Shown: positions 31,705-41,607 of the stretch, piece after piece | How the letters are laid out: every line of letters begins with the position of its first letter | Numbering within the stretch: position 1 is the first letter of the stretch | Source: Stagonosporopsis chrysanthemi | Lineage: Eukaryota; Ascomycota; Dothideomycetes; Pleosporales; Didymellaceae | Length of the DNA stretch: 64,000 nt | Direction of reading: 5' to 3' | Assembly (NCBI GenBank): GCA_022560025.1 | Contig: JAFISE010000012.1 | Location: 186,001 to 250,000 of the forward strand | Program-made: the position numbers and the translations under genes | Notes under the pieces: generated by a model | What the model was told of the DNA's origin: nothing | Databases searched by the model: none | What the model saw: the letters and a program-made list of their open reading frames with translations, nothing else

Positions 31705-34700
31705 ATGAAGAAGGTCCTTGAGGCGCACAAAGCCAACCTCAAAGCACGCCAAGCACGGCACGAGGCCTCCAAGATGCGTGGATGTCCCGAACCTCAAGCG
31801 ATCCGTGGGGGTAGCCCTCTCTTTGAGCCGGAACAGCATCAAGTGCAGCATAACAACGCTGTCACAATCAGGACCAGTGAACCAGCTCCGCACAGAACCC
31901 GAATACCGCCAGTCTCTCCCCCGGTAGACGATGGATCTGGAGTCAATCAGCCAGTGGCGCCCCAGAAACGGAAAGGTACGTGAGCTATTGGCATACGTCG
32001 TGAATCATGCTAACATACCGTAGCTGAAGAAAGTCCTGATGACAAGAAAGATGACCTTGAGGATGATGGCAATGACGTGGTTGGACCGCATGATCCCGAC
32101 TCTGAGCCACTCCCGGACCTCCCGATGTATCATCCTGCTGTCAAACAAGTGGAAGTGATGTCCACCATGCTCGTTTCGCAGTTTGAGACTTTCCTGGAGA
32201 ATAGTGAATTCAAGGACGAAGAGACCGAGTATCTACTCCAAGAGTCCAAGGGGCTCCGGCACCCGCCTCACGAGAAGCACATCCTTCGCATCGCTCTTGT
32301 TGGCGACGCTGGCCAGGGCAAGTCCTCTTTGCTGAATTCTGTGCTTGGATATGAGAACTTGGCTATCCATGTAAGTTCGAGATTGCTGTTTCTTTCTGCT
32401 TGTCACTAACATAGTAGGCTTCCGATGGGAATAGCTGCACCTATGTGGTAGTTGAGTATGCACAGGCGGCAGGCAGTCAGAAGACTCTCTTCGAAGCCGC
32501 GGTCGAGTTCCATTCACGCGAAGCGTGTCGCGACATCGTCAAATCTCAAATCAAGAATTACTTCGCCTATTTGGCGCTGGACAAGGATGGTGATGACGAC
32601 GAGGAGTTGAACGAAAGTCGACTATCCTCTGGAACAAGTACCGATCTGCTTAGGTCTTTGTTCATGGGTCACCAAGAATTTCAGGACCAAGAGCATGCCG
32701 AAGAGTTTCTAGGACGATACGAGACGGCCGAGGATCCTCTGCTTATCAAGAAGCTTATGATTTGGACCGAGGAGATATTGGATGAGTTCATGCCGGACGG
32801 GGGTTGCGATGATGTAGCAAAGTTGACTGCGGTTACGGCCTCTGGAATAAGCGAGAGCATCCAGCCGTTCACGATGAAGGTCGACTTCCCCAGTTTCGAG
32901 GGCACCAATATCATCTGCTGCCCGTGGCCGCTGGTCAAGAAAGTCCGAGTGTCCCTTTACTCCCGCATTCTGGACCAAGGGACCATCATTGCTGATCTCC
33001 CGGGCACCAGCGACAAGAACCGTGCTCGTGTCGAGGCAGCTAGGAAGTATCTGCAGCAGTGCGACATGACCATTGTCGTTAACAAGATCGACCGCGCCAT
33101 CGACCATGCCGCTTTGCATAACGCAATCAACGATTCGTATCGAAGACGGAGATCTGGTAACACCATCGTGGTCTGTACAAGATCGGACGATCTGAATGTC
33201 ACCAACAAACAGTCGTTCCAGTCGACTCCGGCGGAAGAGAAGGCTATGAATGAGATCGGCCAAAGGGATGTCGATGTCAAAAAGCACCTTCAGCAGATTG
33301 GAGTCAAGTTGAACTCTCCCGCGATCCGGAAAGACCAAAGCGAGAAGTACAAGCTGATGGCGAAACGAGAACATACGGAGCGGGAAAAGAATGACCTCGT
33401 ACGCCAACGCCTTGGGGTTCGCATAGCCGCTCGCAATCGACATGTCAAGCAGGGTATAACCGACCAGTACCGACAGGATACGAAGGATCGTACGCCTCTG
33501 GCTGTATTCTGTGTCTCAAACCCAATCTACATGCAGCACTTGAGTGGCGGGTTCTGCAAGAAAAGTCCGCCAGACCTGACTCTTGAAGAGACAGAGATAC
33601 CGGCGCTGCGGAACCATATCTTCTCCAAGCCCTCTTTAGGACGATTTGCGACTCTCGAGCATTGCTGCCAGTCTCAACTGGAGGCGTTCTTGAACACGAT
33701 TGTGATGTCGTGCAGCATCTCCAAGATCAAGCGCAAGAAAGATCTCGAACGTACCTTTTACAAAACCCGTGCGGTAGGTTCTGTGTGGAAGCTACATTGA
33801 GTCAACTGACTGCGACAGAAAATACCTGAGATCGTCCAAGAACACGCGAGTGAGTTTTCCGATCGGAAATTCGACGAGGTCTATAGGAACATCGGTATGT
33901 ATGCTCCGTTATCGTGCTCTTTGAATACTCTGATGATCCCTCAAGCCAACGAAGAGTTAGTCTTGATCAATCGAGCAAGACGCAAGTGTGACGAGTGGGC
34001 AAAGGCAAGTTTTTCATTGTAGTAAGAGGTGATCTAACTGATACCACAGCTCAAACCCGCAGGCTACACAGCGGTTCTGAAGCACGATGGTCAGTGACGT
34101 CAGAAACTAGTTTGAACAAGACTGAGACGAGACAGGCAATTGGGCAACGAAGACAGCAAAACCTCAAGAATGGAATCGAGCGCTGTTGGTGTCTGTCCAA
34201 GAATGTCTGGACCCCATCTTCGAGCATATCCATGGCAATGTCTGCGATTACTTTTCCGTGGGTCTCTCGCAGGCCATGTGTGATGCAGTCACTACGCTCG
34301 ATGAGACCCTCAAAAGTACGTGTTTCAATTTGTTCACAACCGCAGTCAAGCTCACAGGCTCCAGTCGACCCCGCTGCCGCAATCTCTGGTGCCATTGTCG
34401 CATTCAGAGCGAACCTCAAGGAACGTCGAAGCCAGATTGACACAATCTGCATAAGACTTAACGCAGACATCAAGAAGGAGATCCGGTATGTTGCGCAGAC
34501 AGCACGCGTAACGAGATCACTAATAACATTGGCGTAGTAAGATCCAAATTCGCGCAACAACAGACGACCAAGGAGGACGACAGCCCAGAAGCAACGGCGT
34601 TTCGTGCGCAGCTGCTGGCGAAGCTGCCCGATGTGAGGGAGGGTCTGAGGGATATCTGTAAGGAGTTGGCGAGGTGCAAGCAGCCGCGGACGAAGATGGA

Positions 34701-34716
34701 GGGGGATTTGGAGTAA
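31705..34716 (+). CDS. SLIP-GC-like large (dynamin-superfamily-type) GTPase, nine exons, 874 aa
   Basis: Exons are 31705-31975, 32024-32370, 32418-33773, 33819-33894, 33946-34004, 34050-34089, 34136-34315, 34365-34485 and 34542-34716; every junction keeps frame. Residues 1-120 are disordered and charged. The P-loop is RIALVGDAGQGKSSLLNSVLG (shown in part as GDAGQGKS, about residue 187). An insertion precedes switch/G3 IIADLPGTSDKNR (about 398), and G4 is VVCTRSDD. The C-terminal half is helical with SISKIKRKKDLERTFYKTRA, EWNRALLVSVQECLDPIFEH and DYFSVGLSQAMCDAV. This layout matches fungal homologues of vertebrate nuclear GTPase SLIP-GC (NUGGC); their role in fungi is not established. The fifth intron (34005-34049) uses GC-AG (AAG/GCAAGT). 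The last acceptor is the AG at 34540-34541 rather than the nearer TAG, because only that keeps SKFAQQQTTKED in frame. Confidence 0.82.
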
Positions 34717-34957
34717 AGTGACGGGTGACAAGGGTGGAGATGGCGGTAGGGTGGTGAGACGCGGTTTGTGAGTTTGAGCTTGACATTTGGGAGTTCTGTC
34801 AGGGACGAACACACTTGGACAGTGTTCAGGGATGGAGGGAATATCTCACACTATCTATCATGGGTATGGCTACCAAATTTGAGTTGGTTTGATTCAATTC
34901 AATTCTATTCAATGCGCTTCACTTCGCTCACTCATCACACGAGACTGTGCCTACCAT

Positions 34958-35342
34958 CTACATGCCCGTCCCCCCCGGCCCAAAGAAAAACCCATCGAAC
35001 AAATCCAGCCCATTCCCATCACTCCAATCGTGCGTCCCATCGCCAAAGCCCATGCCAAACCCAATCCCGACATCCTGCGTGGCGGCGCCCTCGGCCACGC
35101 CGCCCCCGGCACCACCACCACCACCATTACCACCGCCAGTCCCGTGCGCGGGGAAACTGTCTAGGAAGTCGAGGTCGTTGTGGAAGCCCAGGTCTGGGTA
35201 CGCCGAGGACATGCTCTGAGCTTGGGCGTAGGCGGAGTAGGGGAGCGCGGGGGAGAGCTGGGGGTGGTGCTGGTAGGGGGAGGGGAGGGGTTGGGGCGGG
35301 GAGTGGGAGATGGGAGGGGTTGTGGCGGAGAAAGGGGGCTGC

Positions 35343-35415
<73 letters not shown>

Positions 35416-38400
35416 GGTGTTGGTGGTGTTGGTTTTGCTGGGCAAACACGCTGCTGTTGTAGCCCTGCGTGCGCAGCTGGGGCGACATCTTCAGGTCGGC
35501 GGTGAAGTGCATGCCGGGCTCGGGTTTGAGCGGGGCGGGCGGCGGCCGCATGGTGGCGACGTGGTTGGAGACGCGGCTGAAGGAGCGCTTGTCCGTTTCG
35601 TCGTCGGAGAAGAGGTCCTTGAGGTTCATGTCGAATCTTGGCACGGGTTTGCGGGTCCGCTGGTGTGGGTGTTGGCTGAAGTAGCCCGTGTTGCGCGCGT
35701 AGCCTTGCATGTCGGCGTCGGACGGTCTGTCGGTGTCCGACGCAGACGCATATGTGGTGTTGGGGGTCTGTGGGTAGTGCTGCTGTGACTGCGGCAGGGC
35801 GCGGAGGGCCTGTGGGCCAAAGCCAGTCGTCGACATGCACATCTGGATGGTGGCCTTGCTCATGCGGTCGAAGGCGTCGCGGCATGCCTCCGCGGGCGGG
35901 CATTTGTCGATCAGGTCACCCAGTACCGAGGTAGCGGCTAGCACGGTAAAGTCCACGTCATCAAGAGACTGAAGGGATGGTTAGTGTTGTTACAGAGAGA
36001 AGTCTCTGCGGCAAGTGTGGCACAAGCAGAGATGGGCCAGACTCACTAGCAAGCTGCGAACATGGACGCTGTGCCACACGGCGTACAGGAACGAGATCCC
36101 TGAGTCAGAGTCAGCCATGTCATGGACCGTGGGAGCTGCACGCTTACCAGCCATGAAGAGATGGTGGGTTGCCAGGAAGGTGTAGTTGACAAGATGCACC
36201 CGGTGCAGCTGTCGGTAGAGCTTCAGCACTTTCTGTCCAGCCTCGGCCACCTTGAGGAACACGAGATCCTCGTCCTCCCTGTCGTCCACTCCCACCACAG
36301 ACGGGCTCCCAACGTCAGAGCCAGTGGTGCCAAGCACGCCCTGGAGGCCGGTGGGCACGACTAGACTCTGCCTGTACAACATGATGACGGCCTGCCAGTA
36401 GTTTAGTTCGAGGAAGAGCGGCGAAAACTGCACGCCGGCGTCCATCTGGGTGGGAGCCGAGTCCTTCCACTCCTGCAGGCGTCTGTCAATGTCGGCGCGC
36501 CAGGCACGGAACGACTCGAATTTGACGAGGAAAGGCGAGGGCAGCTTGGTGTGCATGAAGCCGTTGCGCTGGTTTGTACCGCTCGCCCTTGCTTGTTGGG
36601 CCTGGCGGTGCTGCAAGACCTGCAAGATCTCGGACTGCAGCAGTCGCAGGCGGAAGTAATGATACGCAACGACCTTGTACGTCGGCCGCTCTAGATGTGG
36701 CGGGGGGTCGAGGAAGCCCTCTTTTGTGATGAATCGATCGTCCAGCAGGGAGGGGAACTCGGTCGTGACGATCTGGTCTGTGATACCGAATGGCCGGCCC
36801 ACGCAGGTACTGACGAGCCTGTCCACGGAATAGACACACCACCACAAGCGCCTGCGCAGATCTCTGACCCACTGTCTGCGGCCCCTCTCTTTCGCATCAA
36901 TCCTGGCGGTGGAACTGCCCGCAGCGGCTGTGGAGCCATTGTCACTCGCAGACGCTTCCGTTTTGAGGTGGTCTGGTGGTCCAGCACTGTGGTCCTCGGA
37001 GCCTTGGCCGTCGATGCCCACGCCATCCTCGTAATGTAAGCCCAGATCGACGCCGAGGCGAACAGCGACTCCTACAATGTACCACAGGCCGGGAGCGACG
37101 GGCCTCAGCAGGGCAAAGCCGGCGAGCAGCAAGACGGCCTGCAGCTCTTCGAGGCCGCCGCCAAAGCCGTCCGGGCGGTCGGCAGCAGGCGACGAGCCGA
37201 GAAAGTTCTCGAGGTGCACAATGGCGGAGGCGTGGTACTCCTCGGGCTGGTGCTGGTGGCCGGCGAGTCTGCGCCTCTTGTGGTGCGGCGGCGAGGGGCG
37301 GGACTTGTTGGGCGAGGCGTCGCCGGGGGAGGCGGGCGAGTCGTCTGCGTCGGAGCTGCCCAGGATGATGCCGGCGCCGATGGCGAAGACAATGTTGAGC
37401 ATGTACGACTCGCGCGAGGTGCGGTGGCGCTCGCCGTTTGCGTAGACGCGGTCGAACATGTCCATGAACTCGCCGCGGTGCAGGATGGGGATCTGGGGGT
37501 TGGCGTGCTCAAAGTACAGCTCGACGAGGCGGGAGCCCAGCTCGCGGTCCGGGAAGGGGGCCTGGCGGAAGGTGGGCTTGGTCTGCAGGCCGAAGAACGA
37601 GTCGCGCATCGAGGTGCCGCCGTCGACGACGTGGGCGGGGGGCTTGCTGCCGCGGTTGCTGCCGCGCTCCGAGGACGAGCCCGAGACGGAGCTCTTGACG
37701 GCGGCGAAGACGACGCGGGCAAACGAGATGCCCGAGGTCGAGCCCAGGTAGCGCGGGTCGCTGGCGCCCTGGACCGAGACCATGCCGATGTTGGAGACCA
37801 GCTTGGTCAGCTTCTCGCGGTCGTAGCGGTCGGCGTCGTCGCGCGAGGGCGGGGCGTCGGGGGCGGAGGCGGGGGCGGGGGCGGAGACGGGGACGGGGCC
37901 GTTGCCAGAGCCGTTGCCAGAGCCGTTGCCAGAGCCAATGCCAGAGGCATTGCTGGTGCTGGTCCCGCGGGCGCTGCCACTGCCCGTACCACTGCCATTG
38001 CCCGTGCCGTTGCTGGCGGGCTGCGCGGGGCCCGGGCGGGCGACAAAGGCCGGGTTGAAGTCGTCGGCGGGCTGGAAGGGCAGGCGGTGGTCGGCCAGCA
38101 GGGCCTCGAGGTAGGCGACGCGGGTCTCGAGGTACCAGACGTAGCTGCGCGGGATCTCGCGCTTGGTGATGGGGTCGTAGCCGACGCACTTGACGGCGGC
38201 CTTGTCGCACGACGCGCACGACGGCAGGCGCTGGTCGCAGCGGTTCTTGCGCAGGCGGCAGCGGTTGCAGGCGCTGACGTTGCGGAACGACGAGGCGGCG
38301 GATGTGCTGGCGGTGCTGCTGGCGGTGCTGCTGGCGGTGCTGCTGGCGGGCGCGCTGGGGGCACTGGGCCCGCTGGGGGCACTCGCGGTGCTGGCGGTGC

Positions 38401-38533
38401 GGGCGGGCGGCGGCGGCGGCGGCGGCGGCGCGGGGCTGGCGGGCTTCTGCGAGGCGGCCGAGTCCGAGGGCGAGGGCAGGTCGCCGTCATGGGCCTCGTC
38501 CAGAGAGTCCAGAGAGCGCTTGAGGCCGCTCAT
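34958..38533 (-). CDS. Zn2Cys6 transcription factor, UaY/Ppr1-like, with Q26 tract, 1149 aa
   Basis: Exons are 38533-36148, 36099-36047 and 35968-34958, phases consistent. The N-terminus is Ser/Ala/Pro low complexity with a Pro run. The binuclear cluster is CNRCRLRKNRC...CASCDKAAVKC, Cys 89, 92, 99, 106, 109 and 116 (C-x2-C-x6-C-x6-C-x2-C-x6-C). It is followed by VGYDPITKREIPRSYVWYLE and a short coiled coil, a linker typical of the purine-pathway regulators UaY and Ppr1. A Gly/Asn/Ser repeat (12-bp unit, 37899-37946) precedes the central regulatory domain, with RELVELYFEHANPQIPILHR-type and YSVDRLVSTCVGRPFGI motifs. The C-terminus has a Gln-26 run, then Pro-, Gly- and acidic-aromatic segments (GLDLFDGFFFG) that look like an activation domain. 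The assignment to UaY is by motif only. Confidence 0.85.
35339..35416. repeat. (TTG/CAA) microsatellite coding for 26 glutamines
   Basis: 24 uninterrupted TTG units plus two CTG units on the plus strand, read as CAA/CAG on the minus strand inside the Zn2Cys6 gene. Shadow frames read as poly-Asn, poly-Thr and poly-Val/Leu and are not genes. Confidence 0.97.
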
Positions 38534-39439
38534 CAGGGCGCATAGTACGACGACGGGCGCGCGCGCGTGTCGTCGAGGACGCCTGGACGCCGGCTGCCCA
38601 TGGCCGCGAAAAGCACAAGTCTGGGGGGGCCCCGGCTGCTAGGCCCAGGCGGCCGACCGCGCGCCTTATCACTTATCAGCGCTGCCCGCCGCCGCCGATG
38701 GCGCTCCGCCTGCGGCCTGCCGTGCCTGCTGACTGCCATGCCTCGGCCCACGGGCACCCACCCTCGACGCTCCACGCTCCAGCCGCCCTCCAGCCGCCAA
38801 GCAGACGCGCTGCATGCCCGCGACGCCCGCAGTCTGGGGAAAGCACCGACTCCACGACCGCACTCCATCTGCCAGCCATCTGCACGCTGCACTGCCACCT
38901 CCATCTCTGCACGGCACGCGCATTGTCTGCGTTTGGCAGTGCACACGGGGGGATCGTAGCAACTTGTAGTAAACGTGGGATATCATATCGCGTGAGCCAG
39001 CTAATCTAAGTGTGTGTCGGTGACCTATGTAAACGACCAAAGAACTGCGGGGGTATGTGTTCTTATATGGAGAAAAACAAGAAAAGAAAAAAAGAGGAAA
39101 GAAACGAGAGAAAAAACGCCGTGCTCGTCGACTCGACCATTGCTGGTCCCCTGTATGCCGGAGCTGTGTCTGTCCCCGTCTAATAATACCGAATTTCGAA
39201 GCTCAAAGCTCGCCCAAAAAAATGTCCGCCCATTATCGTGTGTCGCTATAAGTGCCGACTTGGTGTGTCGCGAAAAAAATAAAACGCCGTGCAAATGCTA
39301 TGCATGCTCTCGCGAGTCGTGTCGAGAGACTTGGTGTCTATGTTCCTGGATCCGAGGAACTCCGCGCAAAAAGTCAAAGTTTTGATGAGAAAAGTGGTGA
39401 AAATCGCGTCTCGTCAGGGTCCTGTCTCTCTCTCTCTCT
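38534..39439. other. Promoter region of the Zn2Cys6 gene and 3' flank of the MFS gene
   Basis: About 900 bases. 38534-38950 is GC-rich with open frames on both strands that I attribute to composition. 39060-39120 is A-rich. No gene is supported. Confidence 0.4.
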
Positions 39440-41383
39440 TTACTTCGACAGGACCATCTCGGCCTCCTCGTCCGGCGTCAGGGTGAGGACCGACTCGGCG
39501 TCCGACGCGCAGTCGACCAGAGCCTCCTCGTCGTCGTCGCTGATGATGCGCTTGTCCGACTCCTTGAGCATCAGCCCAGGGAGCCACCCCACAAGCGCAA
39601 CGCACGCAATCGCCCACCACGCCAGCCCGGACATGTGCAGCTGCATGCCCAGACTGTCCACCGCTCCGGACACGGTAGGACCAAAGCCGCGGCAGATGCT
39701 GGCAGACGACGCCGCCGCCCCATTCAGCGTGCCCAGGACCCGCTTCGACGGCGACGAGTTGGCCAGAATAATCGCCAGAGACGGGTACGAGAGCGACTGG
39801 AACGTGACCTTGCCGATGAGCAACAGTACAAGTCCGGGAATCCGGAGCGTCTCCGGCAGGAGAGCCAGGTACGGCGCCGCAATGTAGAGAATCGGGTACA
39901 GGCACATGGTGATCCAGAAAGTGCGCAGGCTGCCGAGCTTCTTGCTGAGCCAGGGGAACAAGACCAGCTGCGCCACCATCTGCATCGCGCCCTGCATCGC
40001 TAGGAACGCGCCAATGTTCTGCGTGTTCCATCCGAATCCGCCCTCAAACCGGAAAGGCAGCTGTTCCGTGCCCGGCTGGAACGCCTTCTTGGACATGAGG
40101 ATCGGCAGAAGCTGCTCCAGCGAGATTGTGTGGCTGGTTCAAAAGAAAAAAAATTAGCCCTTGCACCCCAGCTCATGCCGCCCGTTGGACACTTACAATG
40201 CGAGAATGCCGTAGCACAGAATGTTCAGACAGACCTGCTTCGTGAACGCTTGTCGCACAGGTGGCGCCGGCGCCTTTTCCTGGTCCAAAGAGAATGCCGG
40301 TGGCTCCGACATGGATGTGCGGGTGCTGCATAGTGTCGGCGAGCTGTCGGTACTTCGGTAAGCATGCGAGTGCATGTCGTGGTCCTCCAACATGCATGTC
40401 ATTTCGTCCAGGGATGCAGCCTTTTCGTCAAAGACGGCCTTTCGCTCTGCTCCGCACACCTTGCTCAGCAGCCACTTGCCCGCCGCAAGACCACGGTCCT
40501 CGTCGTACTTCCTGTCCTCGTGCGTCTCTTGCAGAAACAAGATGCCAACCGCGAGCCCAAACACAACGACCAGAGCGCACACAACATTGGGCAGCAGGAA
40601 CGGGTATGTTTCGAACACGGTGCCGACGAATGCAGGGGAAGCCTTTGCGGGTTGTGCGAGAACACCGCCAAGAGAGCCGCCAACAATGGTGCTGTAAAAA
40701 GGCGGTCAGTAGGCTGCAGCAACGTAGTACCCAGGAAAATGCTTACCCAAGACACCACACAAAAGGCATGATGGAATAAGCGCGCGCTATGAGCGTCAGT
40801 CGACCATCGACACACAATCCGTCATTAGAGCAAACTTACGCTGGTGCCTCTCATCCGTAATAAGCTCAGCGACCGTCGTTTGCAAGACGCCGATGTTCCT
40901 GCATGTTCGGTTAGCGGGAATTTGGGCTCTAGCGTACAAGATGACCTCACCCGTTCAAAAGGCCACCGAGGGCCCGAGCAAATAGCGCCGTTGGTAAGCT
41001 CTGGGCAAACCCAAAGAGCAGCATGCTCAGCCCGGTGCCGAACATACCCCCAAGGAGCACCTTCTTGCGCCCAATGCGGTCGCTCAGTCGGCCCCAGAAA
41101 ATGCCGCTGACACACTCCATAAAAGCAAACGCCGACGTGACCATGCCCGTGTACATTGCTGTTTTGCTGGGCTCCAGTCCGAACGATTCCACCATCTTGA
41201 AGGCGTACGGGAAGATGGACATGAAGGCGATGGGCTCGCAAATCCGGCAAAGTGCTGCATCATGTGAGCCGACTGCTTCTCACGCCTACAGGCACTCCTT
41301 CACTCACCCAGAATCGCCATCTGACGGGTCGGGAAAGGCGTCTTGCCTCTGCCCGTGGCAGAAAGGCTGCCGAATCGAGCCAT
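39440..41383 (-). CDS. MFS transporter with long central cytosolic loop, six exons, 555 aa
   Basis: Exons are 41383-41308, 41254-40951, 40898-40840, 40786-40747, 40691-40197 and 40133-39440; all junctions are GT-AG and keep frame. The N-terminus GKTPFPTRQMAILALCRICE leads into helix 1. Motif A is WGRLSDRIGRKKVLL in loop 2-3, followed by RALGGLLNGNIGVLQTTVAE, ERHQPRAYSIMPFVWCLG and TIVGGSLGGVLAQP, the signature order of fungal zinc-induced-facilitator-like (ZIFL/DHA1) transporters. About 110 cytosolic residues separate the two six-helix bundles. The tail is acidic (SDDDEEALVDCASDAES). It probably sits in the plasma or vacuolar membrane; the substrate is unknown. It lies upstream and on the same strand as the Zn2Cys6 gene, but nothing shows they are linked in function. 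Confidence 0.88.
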
Positions 41384-41401
41384 TGGTGGCGTGGCTAAGG
41401 T

Positions 41402-41430
41402 AGTGGTGATGGTGGTGGTGGTGGTGATGT
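41402..41430. repeat. (GGT)n-type microsatellite in the MFS 5' leader
   Basis: An imperfect GGT/GAT trinucleotide run 19-47 bases upstream of the MFS start codon at 41383, probably within the 5' UTR. Confidence 0.8.
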
Positions 41431-41594
41431 GTGCGTGGGTGGAGGATGCGGCGATTGTTATCGTCCAAGATATACAGCGTTGGTGGATGTTTCAAGTCGT
41501 TGGAACAGGTGAGACATGTGCGGGTTGGTGTCAAGTCAATACCTCCAGGGTGTAGAGGGAGGGCTCAAAGCTACAAGAAGGCTGCGAGCGTCTC

Positions 41595-41607
41595 AGAGTA
41601 TATAGGG
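41595..41607 (-). promoter_or_regulatory. TATA-like element upstream of the MFS gene
   Basis: The minus strand reads CCCTATATACTCTG about 215 bases upstream of the ATG at 41383. Plausible TATA box on sequence and position only. Confidence 0.3.

Noticed and set aside
34768..35505. Plus-strand 245-codon frame ending in Val/Gly runs
   Set aside because: Shadow of the CAA microsatellite and the Zn2Cys6 C-terminus; no start context or domain.
37214..38545. 443-codon open frame on the plus strand opposite the Zn2Cys6 gene
   Set aside because: Ala/Gly/Arg-rich composition caused by GC-rich Ser/Ala/Pro codons of the true gene; no domain, and the minus strand encodes a perfect Zn2Cys6 cluster.
15785..41383. 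A secondary-metabolite cluster around the two MFS genes, the carboxylesterase and the Zn2Cys6 regulator
   Set aside because: No core enzyme (PKS, NRPS, terpene synthase, DMATS) is present, and the genes between are unrelated housekeeping or unknown types.
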